Source: Xanthomarina sp035306605
Lineage (GTDB): Bacteria > Bacteroidota > Bacteroidia > Flavobacteriales > Flavobacteriaceae
Assembly (NCBI GenBank): GCA_035306605.1
Contig: DATGNR010000007.1
Reading direction: 5' to 3' (one strand)
DNA: 12,065 nt
A program made the position numbers and the translations under genes. The notes beneath the pieces are model-generated. The model was not told the origin of the DNA. It saw nothing but the letters and a program-made list of their open reading frames with translations, and made no database searches. Below are positions 6,473 through 12,065 of this stretch, one piece after another (the stretch's first letter is position 1; each line of letters opens with the position of its first letter).

Positions 6473-7804
6473 TTGAAACATATAATAAAAACAACCTTAA
6501 AAACAATACTGTTTTTCACATGTATTCAACTCGGACTTGCTCAAACGAATTTTGACAAAGCAAAGTTGGATAGCTACTTTGAAACCCTTGAAACAAACAA
6601 CAAGTTTATGGGGAGTGTTGCTGTATCTAAGAATGGAGAAATCATATATGCAAAGTCCATCGGGTATGCTGACATTGAGAATAACATCAAATCAACAGAT
6701 GAAACTAAATACCGAATTGGTTCAATTTCTAAATCATTTACAGCTGTTTTAGTATTAAAAGCAGTTGAAAACAAAAAATTAGATTTAAATCAAACCATTG
6801 ACAAATGGTTTCCTAAAATCACAAATGCAAAGAAAATAACGATAAAACAGTTACTAAACCATAGAAGTGGAATACATAACTTTACAAATGATTCTGACTA
6901 CCTGACATGGAACACGCAACCAAAAACTGAAAAGGAAATGGTTGAAATAATTGAAAAAGGTGGTAGCGATTTTGAACCAGACAGCAAGGCAGAATACAGC
7001 AACTCAAATTTTGTACTGTTGACATACATCCTTGAAAAGGCTTTTTCTAAATCGTATTCGGAATTGTTAAAAGAGCGTATTGTTAATCCAATTGACCTGA
7101 CTAACACCTTTGTTTTTGGAAAAATCAATACCAGCAATAACGAATGTAAATCATACAAACTTCTTGGTTCTTGGAAAGAAGAAACTGAAACAGACTTTAC
7201 AATTCCCTTAGGCGCAGGTGCTATTACTTCCACAGCAAGCGACTTGACAAAATTTGCAGACGCTTTGTTTAATGGCCAACTTTTAACTCCTGAAAGCCTA
7301 GAATTAATGAAAACCTTACAAGACGGTTACGGAATTGGCTTGTTTCAAATTCCTTTTTACAATGATAGTGGCTTTGGCCACACAGGCGGAATAGATGGTT
7401 TTAATTCCATATATGCGCACTTCCCAAAAAATAATATTTCCTATGCCTTAATTTCAAATGGAACAAACATGAATAGCAATGATATTTCTATTGCAGTGTT
7501 AAGTGCCGTTTATAACTTGCCTTACGAAATCCCTGTATTTACAACTTTCAGCTTGACAACTGAAGATTTAGACACATATTTAGGTGTTTACGCTTCTGAT
7601 GAAATTGCTTTGAAAATTACCTTCACAAAAGACGGAAACACCTTATTTGCACAAGGTACAGGACAACCAATGTTTGCTCTAGAAGCAATCGAAAAAGACA
7701 TATTTAAATTTGACCAAGTAAGAGCTAAATTTGAATTTAACCCTACAGAAAAAACTATGACTTTATTTCAAGGTGGCGGACAGATTAAATTTACGAAAGA
7801 ATAA
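6473..7804 (+). CDS. Secreted serine hydrolase, beta-lactamase/penicillin-binding-protein fold
   Basis: A 443-residue protein of the class C beta-lactamase-like (PF00144-type) serine hydrolase family. Residues 1-23 are a Sec signal peptide with likely cleavage at LGLA|Q. Catalytic motifs are in order: SxxK as Ser84-Ile-Ser-Lys87 in RIGSISKSFTAVLV, the family landmark LLNHRSGI (127-134), YxN as Tyr175-Ser-Asn177, GAGAITSTASDLTKFA (247-262), and HTG at 303-305 replacing the KTG triad. After about residue 345 there is an extra beta-rich C-terminal domain of about 95 residues (DLDTYLGVYAS onward), common in such peptidases and esterases. Substrates in this family range from peptidoglycan or D-amino-acid peptides to esters, so beta-lactam resistance should not be assumed. 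The start is TTG at 6473: an upstream TAA at 6449 bounds the frame and the next internal ATG would delete the signal peptide. Confidence 0.92.
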   Translation: MKHIIKTTLKTILFFTCIQLGLAQTNFDKAKLDSYFETLETNNKFMGSVAVSKNGEIIYAKSIGYADIENNIKSTDETKYRIGSISKSFTAVLVLKAVENKKLDLNQTIDKWFPKITNAKKITIKQLLNHRSGIHNFTNDSDYLTWNTQPKTEKEMVEIIEKGGSDFEPDSKAEYSNSNFVLLTYILEKAFSKSYSELLKERIVNPIDLTNTFVFGKINTSNNECKSYKLLGSWKEETETDFTIPLGAGAITSTASDLTKFADALFNGQLLTPESLELMKTLQDGYGIGLFQIPFYNDSGFGHTGGIDGFNSIYAHFPKNNISYALISNGTNMNSNDISIAVLSAVYNLPYEIPVFTTFSLTTEDLDTYLGVYASDEIALKITFTKDGNTLFAQGTGQPMFALEAIEKDIFKFDQVRAKFEFNPTEKTMTLFQGGGQIKFTKE

Positions 7805-7824
7805 AAACAGACTCAACTTTCTAT

Positions 7825-7861
7825 ATCAATACTTTCTTTAAATAGTAAAGAAAGTATTGAT
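7825..7861. terminator. Strong hairpin after the serine hydrolase gene
   Basis: ATCAATACTTTCTTTA (7825-7840) and TAAAGAAAGTATTGAT (7846-7861) form a perfect 16-bp stem with a 5-nt loop, 20 nt after the stop codon. There is no T-run after it, so it may end transcription weakly or protect the mRNA 3' end. Confidence 0.55.
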
Positions 7862-8071
7862 CAAGCAAATAATGGTGAGTTATCCTATTATAAATAAAAA
7901 CAACATACAATAGGGTATTTAAAGCATATAGCAATAAGTTACAAGAATGCAGAATTAACTTAAAAGCCCCAAAAGTATAACTTGGTTAGGTTGTTCAGTT
8001 TAATGTCGTAAATTCATAGCCATTCGTGCCAGCAATTAATCGCTTTTGGTAATGATTTAAAAACAAACAAT

Positions 8072-8578
8072 ATGAGAGTAATAAACAGTATGTGGATTTT
8101 ATTAATAATCGGATTAATAAGCTGTAAACAAAATTCAACAGAAAAAGTAACCGAAGACATAAAAGAACCAAAAATTGTAAGTGCAAATAATGAAATGGCT
8201 TACAACGAAATAAAAAAATTAAATTTAGACAGTACTTATACTAATCTACTTGACCCAAGAAACGTTAGTGAACCTGAATATAAAATGGTTATGAAATCAT
8301 GGTCTGAATTTCATAAAAATATATCTCAATTTTTAATAGATGAAAACTTTAAATGGGAGGTTCCTGACTCAACCATTACTATTTTTAACAGAATCTATTT
8401 TGACAAAAATGGAACGATAGATTATTTTACTTTTAAAATTAAAACCCCTTCAGTTTCTGACGAAAAACAAACGGAATATGAAAAGATACTTCTAAAGTTT
8501 AGTAAACAAGTAAAGCTTAATTTAAAGCGTCCAGAACAATATGCTCAATGCGGAAAAACGAAATATCTGAATTATTAA
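8072..8578 (+). CDS. Hypothetical lipoprotein
   Basis: A 168-residue predicted lipoprotein. The signal peptide is short (MRVINSMW plus an Ile/Leu core) and ends in the lipobox Leu-Ile-Ser-Cys18. A Lys/Glu-rich linker follows. The body alternates helical stretches with a small beta region near residues 100-130 (FNRIYFDKNGTIDYFTFKI) and ends in a region with one more Cys (YAQCGKTKY). I do not recognise a family. The stop lies 25 nt before the start of the retropepsin-like gene in the same direction, with no terminator between them, so the two are probably cotranscribed. The lipoprotein may be a partner or substrate of the envelope protease, but that is only inference from the arrangement. Confidence 0.8.
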   Translation: MRVINSMWILLIIGLISCKQNSTEKVTEDIKEPKIVSANNEMAYNEIKKLNLDSTYTNLLDPRNVSEPEYKMVMKSWSEFHKNISQFLIDENFKWEVPDSTITIFNRIYFDKNGTIDYFTFKIKTPSVSDEKQTEYEKILLKFSKQVKLNLKRPEQYAQCGKTKYLNY

Positions 8579-8603
8579 AATCAAAAAACAAGGACCTATT
8601 TTT

Positions 8604-9482
8604 ATGAATAAATTATTTACAACTTTATTAATTCTATGTACAACACTAAATTACTCTCAAGAAAAATCAATTAACAAAATCGAAATTCCGTTTACTCAAA
8701 CAGCAAACGGACACATAATAATTCCAGCAAAAATCAACGGAATTGAAGGTCATTTTATTTTTGACACAGGAGCAGGAATAAATTTGCTAACAAAAAAATT
8801 TGCGGATAAAGTAACTAACCTCGAAAAAACGCACCATTTTTATACAGGACATAGGGCAACAGGTGAAGAATTACAATCCGATTTATGGAATTCAGAATAT
8901 TTAGAGATTGGCAACTTTAAAGCGAGCAAATAAATGTTTGCTGTTTACGATATTAATTTTCCACTTGACGGACTAATTTCATTGTCATCTTTTAAAGACA
9001 AAGCGGTAACAATCGATTTTGAAAATAACATATTAAGCATCGAAACAGAAAATTCAATAACACAACTCATTGCGGAAAAGGATTTTGAAATGCCAATTCA
9101 AATTAACAATGACCGAGATATTAGAATTGGAATAGCCACGACTGTCAAACTAAATGACACACTAAGTTTAAATGTAAATTTAGATAGTGGCGCTGGATTC
9201 AATGTTTTTAGATTTAGCTCGAAATTTATGGAACATCTTAAGCTTGATAAAGAAACCATTGACAATGAATTTAAGCCTAGTATGTTTAAACCAGAAGTTG
9301 GAAATGTTTATTATTATACAACATTAACAAAAATGACAGATATAAATAACCATATATCTGTAAAAGATTTTAAGGCTACATTTATTGACGGACTAATTTA
9401 TGAAGGTATAATGGGGATTAATTGGATTGGTAATAAAATAACCATTGATATTCCAAATAAAAGACTAATCGTACAAAAATAA
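8604..9482 (+). pseudogene. Two-lobe retropepsin-like aspartyl protease, broken by in-frame TAA
   Basis: The frame from 8604 to 9482 is open except for one TAA at 8931-8933 (codon 110). The full protein would be about 292 positions, with a signal peptide ending near NYSQ. Lobe 1 has the catalytic motif HFIFDTGAG (Asp54) and, after the stop, DGLISLSSFKDKAVTIDFEN, the partner of the family's DGILG motif. Lobe 2 has NVNLDSGAG (Asp194 in full numbering) and ends with EGIMGINWIGNKITIDIPNK. This two-lobe plan is typical of Bacteroidota retropepsin-like proteases of the envelope. The stop falls inside lobe 1, between its catalytic Asp and its DGLIS strand, so neither fragment alone holds a complete lobe 1. 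An ATG follows the TAA directly (TAAATG), so ribosomes could reinitiate and make a 182-residue second chain without a signal peptide. A recent nonsense mutation is the simplest reading. Confidence 0.82.
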
Positions 9483-9502
9483 TCATACGCAACAGCCTTT
9501 AT

Positions 9503-9531
9503 AAACAATTCTTTGTTTTAGCTTTTTTTTT
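9503..9531 (+). terminator. Weak AT-rich terminator candidate after the protease gene
   Basis: AAACAA (9503-9508) pairs with TTGTTT (9513-9518) around TTCT and is followed by TAGC and a run of nine Ts. The stem has few GC pairs, so support is modest. Confidence 0.35.
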
Positions 9532-9588
9532 AAAAAACACGAGTCTGCCCCCTCAAGTCTCCCTAATTATATAGTCGGTTTTTATTTA

Positions 9589-9654
9589 CTAAATTTGGAG
9601 TTTAAGCAAGCCACACACAAGCATTGCGAACTGGTGAAGCAAACCAGACACTAG
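9589..9654 (+). repeat. Dispersed repeat module, copy A
   Basis: This is the best-preserved copy: CTAAATTTG, then AAGCAAGCCACACACAAG, then ATTGCGAA and GAAGCAAACC. CTGGT (9631-9635) pairs perfectly with ACCAG (9643-9647) around GAAGCAA. The module ends 31 nt before the next ORF, in the same orientation. Copies B, C and D are aligned to it in their entries. Confidence 0.7.
9590..9597 (+). promoter_or_regulatory. Candidate Bacteroidota -7 element within repeat copy A
   Basis: TAAATTTG fits TAnnTTTG exactly. It lies 88 nt upstream of the ATG, so the repeat core would be part of the mRNA leader. No clear TTG -33 element was seen. Copies B and C have TAAATT here but lose the final TG. Confidence 0.35.
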
Positions 9655-9685
9655 TCTGTTACTATGGAATATAAACTAAACCTTA

Positions 9686-10102
9686 ATGAAAAGAATTTAT
9701 TTTGACAATATGAGAAACAAATTTTGGATGGCTATCTTTATACTAGCTGTTATTTGTTTTTTAATTGGAATTTTTGAACCTATAGAATTTTCAAATAAAA
9801 ACTTAAATAAATACCTATTACGAAGTGGTTTTATATTACAAGCAATTTATTTCAGTAAGATGTTATGGTATAAAAACTATATTCAATGGAACAAAAAAGG
9901 AGCTTTTATCAGAATTAATTCTTTTTTGGGAAAATCGTTGAGATTCAAACAAATTAATTCAACGGAATGGAATGAAAAACAATTAATCATAACTAAAGTC
10001 AATGGGGAAAAAATCACCATTGACTTGAATGAAATTGCAGAATCTGACACAAAAAAGCTGAATGACATAATAGTAAAAAACACGAGTGCCAACTCTTTGT
10101 AA
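9686..10102 (+). CDS. Membrane-anchored PH-like protein (hypothetical)
   Basis: A 138-residue protein with two N-terminal membrane helices (about 13-30, MAIFILAVICFLIGIF, and 44-62, around YLLRSGFILQAIYFSKML), followed by a small soluble domain of short strands: YIQWNKKGAFIRIN, KQINSTEWNEKQLIITKVNGEKITIDL, and a final helix SDTKKLNDIIVK. This plan resembles the bacterial PH-like domains attached to helix hairpins, and it recalls the C-terminal half of the broken gene at 801-1622. No enzyme residues are visible. An alternative ATG at 9710 would drop eight residues and still keep helix 1. It is preceded by repeat copy A and stands alone. Function unknown. Confidence 0.72.
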   Translation: MKRIYFDNMRNKFWMAIFILAVICFLIGIFEPIEFSNKNLNKYLLRSGFILQAIYFSKMLWYKNYIQWNKKGAFIRINSFLGKSLRFKQINSTEWNEKQLIITKVNGEKITIDLNEIAESDTKKLNDIIVKNTSANSL

Positions 10103-10157
10103 AAATATATGGACTACGGTAGCCTAAACCAAAGATTCTTGCATTTTTGTTACATCT

Positions 10158-10176
10158 GATTTTCCAATGGAAAATC
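10158..10176 (+). promoter_or_regulatory. Perfect 8-bp hairpin upstream of the DUF2071 gene
   Basis: GATTTTCC (10158-10165) and GGAAAATC (10169-10176) form a perfect stem with a 3-nt loop (AAT). No T-run follows. It sits 57 nt before the DUF2071 start and 55 nt after the previous stop, so it may be an operator palindrome, a leader hairpin or an mRNA-end structure. Confidence 0.3.
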
Positions 10177-10233
10177 CTCGCGTACAAGACCTCAACGTAC
10201 CTTTCACAAACAGATTGAAACCAATTTGAGAAA

Positions 10234-10974
10234 ATGACCATCAGAGAGATATTACATACAACGGATCACCGACCTTGGAAAATGCCAAATGAAAAATGGA
10301 AATTTTACCAAGAATGGAATAATGCCATATTTCTTCATTGGCAAGTAGAATTATCAGAATTGAAAAAATTTGTTCCAAAGGAGCTTGAAATCGACCTTTT
10401 TGAGGAAAAACCTTGGGTGTCTGTGGTTGCTTTTACCATGGAAAAGATCAGACTGAAAAACCTACCTACTTTCCCACCGATTTCAGATTTCGATGAAATT
10501 AATATTCGAACTTATGTGAAATCAAATAACAAAACCGGCGTGTATTTTCTAAGCATGGAAGGCGGAAATAGTTTGTCTTGTAAAGTTGCAAAAGGTATAT
10601 CTGAACTTCCATATAGATTTTCAAATATCAAACGGTCTAAAAACAAATACGAATCCAATAACTCGCAGTTTAATGACAAATTAAATATTCAGTTTGTGAT
10701 TGGAAAGGAAGTGACAGAAAAAACGAAATTGGAAAAGTGGCTAACCGAAAGATATGCGCTTTTTCAAGACACAGAAAAATCAATTAACAAATTTGAAATT
10801 CACCATGTGGAATGGCCTATAAATGAAATTAAATTGAAAAATTTAGAAATTAATTATTCAAAATTTGACAAACTAATTAAAAACGAACCAAACATAATTC
10901 AATATTCAAAAGGAGTAAAAGTGTTAGCTTGGGGAAAGAATAAAAAGGAAAAAACAAGCTACAACTCCCTATAA
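10234..10974 (+). CDS. DUF2071 (YqjF-like) protein
   Basis: A 246-residue cytoplasmic protein with the features of the DUF2071/YqjF family: HRPWKMPNEKWKFYQEWNNAIF at the start, then FLHWQVELSELKKFVPKELEIDLFEEKPWVSVVAFTME (33-70), a PPISDFDEINIRTYV segment (81-95) and TGVYFLSMEGGNSLSCKVAKGISELPYR (101-128). Family members are about 230-250 residues, so this one is full length. The family has a beta-barrel fold related to acetoacetate decarboxylase-like proteins; its reaction is not established. The C-terminal part (IHHVEWPINEIKLKNLEINY) is also as expected. There is no signal peptide. It stands between two accessory genes and is followed, 26 nt later, by repeat copy D. Confidence 0.88.
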   Translation: MTIREILHTTDHRPWKMPNEKWKFYQEWNNAIFLHWQVELSELKKFVPKELEIDLFEEKPWVSVVAFTMEKIRLKNLPTFPPISDFDEINIRTYVKSNNKTGVYFLSMEGGNSLSCKVAKGISELPYRFSNIKRSKNKYESNNSQFNDKLNIQFVIGKEVTEKTKLEKWLTERYALFQDTEKSINKFEIHHVEWPINEIKLKNLEINYSKFDKLIKNEPNIIQYSKGVKVLAWGKNKKEKTSYNSL

Positions 10975-11000
10975 AATTAATTGCTGGTACACCCCTACCT

Positions 11001-11043
11001 TCGAACATTGCGAATGGTTGAAGCTAATCATAAACAAACACGG
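11001..11043 (+). repeat. Dispersed repeat module, copy D
   Basis: Positions 11010-11030 match copy A (9626-9646) at 16 of 21 bases around GCGAA and GAAGC. ATGGTT (11014-11019) pairs with AATCAT (11026-11031), six pairs with one G.U, although these stem bases differ from copy A. That keeps the hairpin while the sequence changes. It ends about 20 nt before the start of the alpha/beta hydrolase gene. Confidence 0.55.
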
Positions 11044-11062
11044 TGGCTATAATTAAAAAAGA

Positions 11063-11995
11063 ATGAATTTAAAGGACGATTACACGAGTCAAGTCATGAA
11101 ACTGAAACCTGACTATGAAGGTGAAGTGAAAGCGGTTCTAACTGCATCTAACCTTAATACAGGAAACAGGCAGAGCGTCCTGTACTTGCATGGTTATGTA
11201 GATTATTTCTTCCATCCACATGTCGGGGAAAAATTTAACCTTGCAAATTTTGATTTTTATGCCCTCGATCTTCGTAAATATGGTAGATCGCTCATGCCTC
11301 ACCAACATCCCAATTATTGCAAAGACATAGAAGAATACTTTGAGGAAATCTCGATGGCCATTCGTAAAATAAAAAGTGAAAGTAAGGCCGTCTTTTTGCT
11401 AGCACATTCCACAGGAGGACTAATAGCTAGCTGTTACATGAATCATGGAGAAGAAAGAAAACTTGTTGATGGTTTAATATTAAACGCCCCTTTTTTAGAT
11501 TTCAATCAATCCAAGATTAAAAAATCATTAAACCTATTTATAGCAAAACTAATAGGTAAAGTTTCTAACTACGCCAAAATAGAAGGTGCCCTATCTCCTA
11601 TCTATGCAGAAAGTATTCATAAAAATTATTACGGTGAATGGGACTTTAACCTAGATTGGAAACCAATAAAAGGATTTCCAACCTATTTTAAATGGGTGGA
11701 AGCCATTGCCAATGCTCAAAAAAGTTTACTGAAATCAAACATCCAAGTTCCTGTTTTAGTAATGCATTCTTCAGGGTCAATCAAGCCCAAAAAGTTTTCA
11801 ATAGAGGTAATGTCTAATGATATAGTCTTAAATATTGAAGACATAAAAAGAGTTGGAGAAAAACTCGGCCATAAGGTTACCATAGTAACAATTGACAAGG
11901 CCCAACATGATATTTTTTTATCTCCCAAAGCGGTTAGAGAAGATGGTTTCAATAAAATGTTTTCTTGGCTTGCAAAAACTAATTTCAACAAATAA
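11063..11995 (+). CDS. Alpha/beta hydrolase (monoacylglycerol lipase/S33-like)
   Basis: A 310-residue alpha/beta-hydrolase-fold enzyme of the Hydrolase_4 (serine aminopeptidase S33) type. Visible parts: the oxyanion loop YLHGY at 41-45, the strand-loop DFYALDLRKYGRS (64-76), the nucleophile elbow AHSTGG with Ser116, a cap region of about 145-225 rich in aromatic residues, the likely acid Asp253 in SNDIVLNIEDI, and the base His282 in AQHDIFLSP. So the triad is Ser116-Asp253-His282. No signal peptide is present, so it acts in the cytoplasm. Relatives hydrolyse esters or acyl-glycerols; the substrate here is unknown. The ATG at 11063 follows a TATAATT-like segment at 11049 and repeat copy D. Length is normal for the family. 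Confidence 0.92.
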   Translation: MNLKDDYTSQVMKLKPDYEGEVKAVLTASNLNTGNRQSVLYLHGYVDYFFHPHVGEKFNLANFDFYALDLRKYGRSLMPHQHPNYCKDIEEYFEEISMAIRKIKSESKAVFLLAHSTGGLIASCYMNHGEERKLVDGLILNAPFLDFNQSKIKKSLNLFIAKLIGKVSNYAKIEGALSPIYAESIHKNYYGEWDFNLDWKPIKGFPTYFKWVEAIANAQKSLLKSNIQVPVLVMHSSGSIKPKKFSIEVMSNDIVLNIEDIKRVGEKLGHKVTIVTIDKAQHDIFLSPKAVREDGFNKMFSWLAKTNFNK

Positions 11996-12065
11996 CTATC
12001 ACACATACATAGATACTATAAGTATTCCAGACATAAATACAAGCAACTTGGATGGCTACAATGGA

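Noticed and set aside
6473..7804. Antibiotic-resistance beta-lactamase
   Set aside because: The SxxK, YxN and HTG motifs are shared by many esterases and peptidases. The extra C-terminal domain and HTG point to the wider serine hydrolase family, so resistance is not supported.
7862..8071. Possible gene in the spacer before the hypothetical lipoprotein
   Set aside because: All frames contain several stops. The 63-codon minus-strand frame overlapping it is Leu-rich noise antisense to the lipoprotein signal peptide.
1..12065. CRISPR arrays, tRNA or rRNA genes, prophage or toxin-antitoxin pairs
   Set aside because: I found no regularly spaced identical repeats, no tRNA- or rRNA-like sequence and no paired small genes with toxin or antitoxin features. 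The repeat modules are 1-3.5 kb apart and divergent.

Overview
The window looks like an accessory stretch of a Bacteroidota chromosome, most likely Flavobacteriaceae. The evidence is AT-rich DNA, several short lipoproteins with Bacteroidota-type signal peptides, retropepsin-like proteases, an ECF sigma factor of flavobacterial type, a TAnnTTTG-like promoter, and few Shine-Dalgarno sequences. Genus and species cannot be read from the sequence. About 78% is coding, which is low for a bacterium, and most genes stand alone between 100-500 nt spacers.

Layout. Positions 113-1622 hold a small lipoprotein and a four-helix membrane protein whose reading frame is broken by one in-frame TAA. Positions 1623-2115 are mobile-element debris: the 3' end (domains V-VI) of a group II intron on the minus strand, the left end of an IS3-family element, a REP-like motif, and one copy of a short repeat also present at 567-600. 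A large monovalent cation:proton antiporter with a C-terminal RCK-type domain fills 3903-2116 (minus). A 477-nt spacer follows, part of it extremely C-rich and G-poor. Then come a SnoaL-like lipoprotein (4381-4899) and a divergent pair, a DoxX-like membrane protein (minus) and an ECF sigma factor (plus). Their shared intergenic region carries two outward-facing TTGTAAC motifs. The plus strand continues with a secreted serine hydrolase of the beta-lactamase fold (TTG start), a lipoprotein, a two-lobe retropepsin-like aspartyl protease broken by an in-frame TAA, a membrane-anchored PH-like protein, a DUF2071 protein and an alpha/beta hydrolase.

How it fits together. No multi-gene pathway is apparent. 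The only gene pair with a clear regulatory link is sigma factor/DoxX. Most products act at the envelope (lipoproteins, secreted hydrolase, protease, membrane proteins). The most unusual features are: (i) a dispersed, same-orientation repeat module of about 65 nt found at four clear sites and one degenerate site, three of them just upstream of a single accessory gene; (ii) two independent genes each split by a single in-frame TAA with no change of frame; and (iii) the intron/IS graveyard. I read this as a region where single accessory genes are acquired, shuffled and lost. The repeat module is the best candidate for something undescribed.
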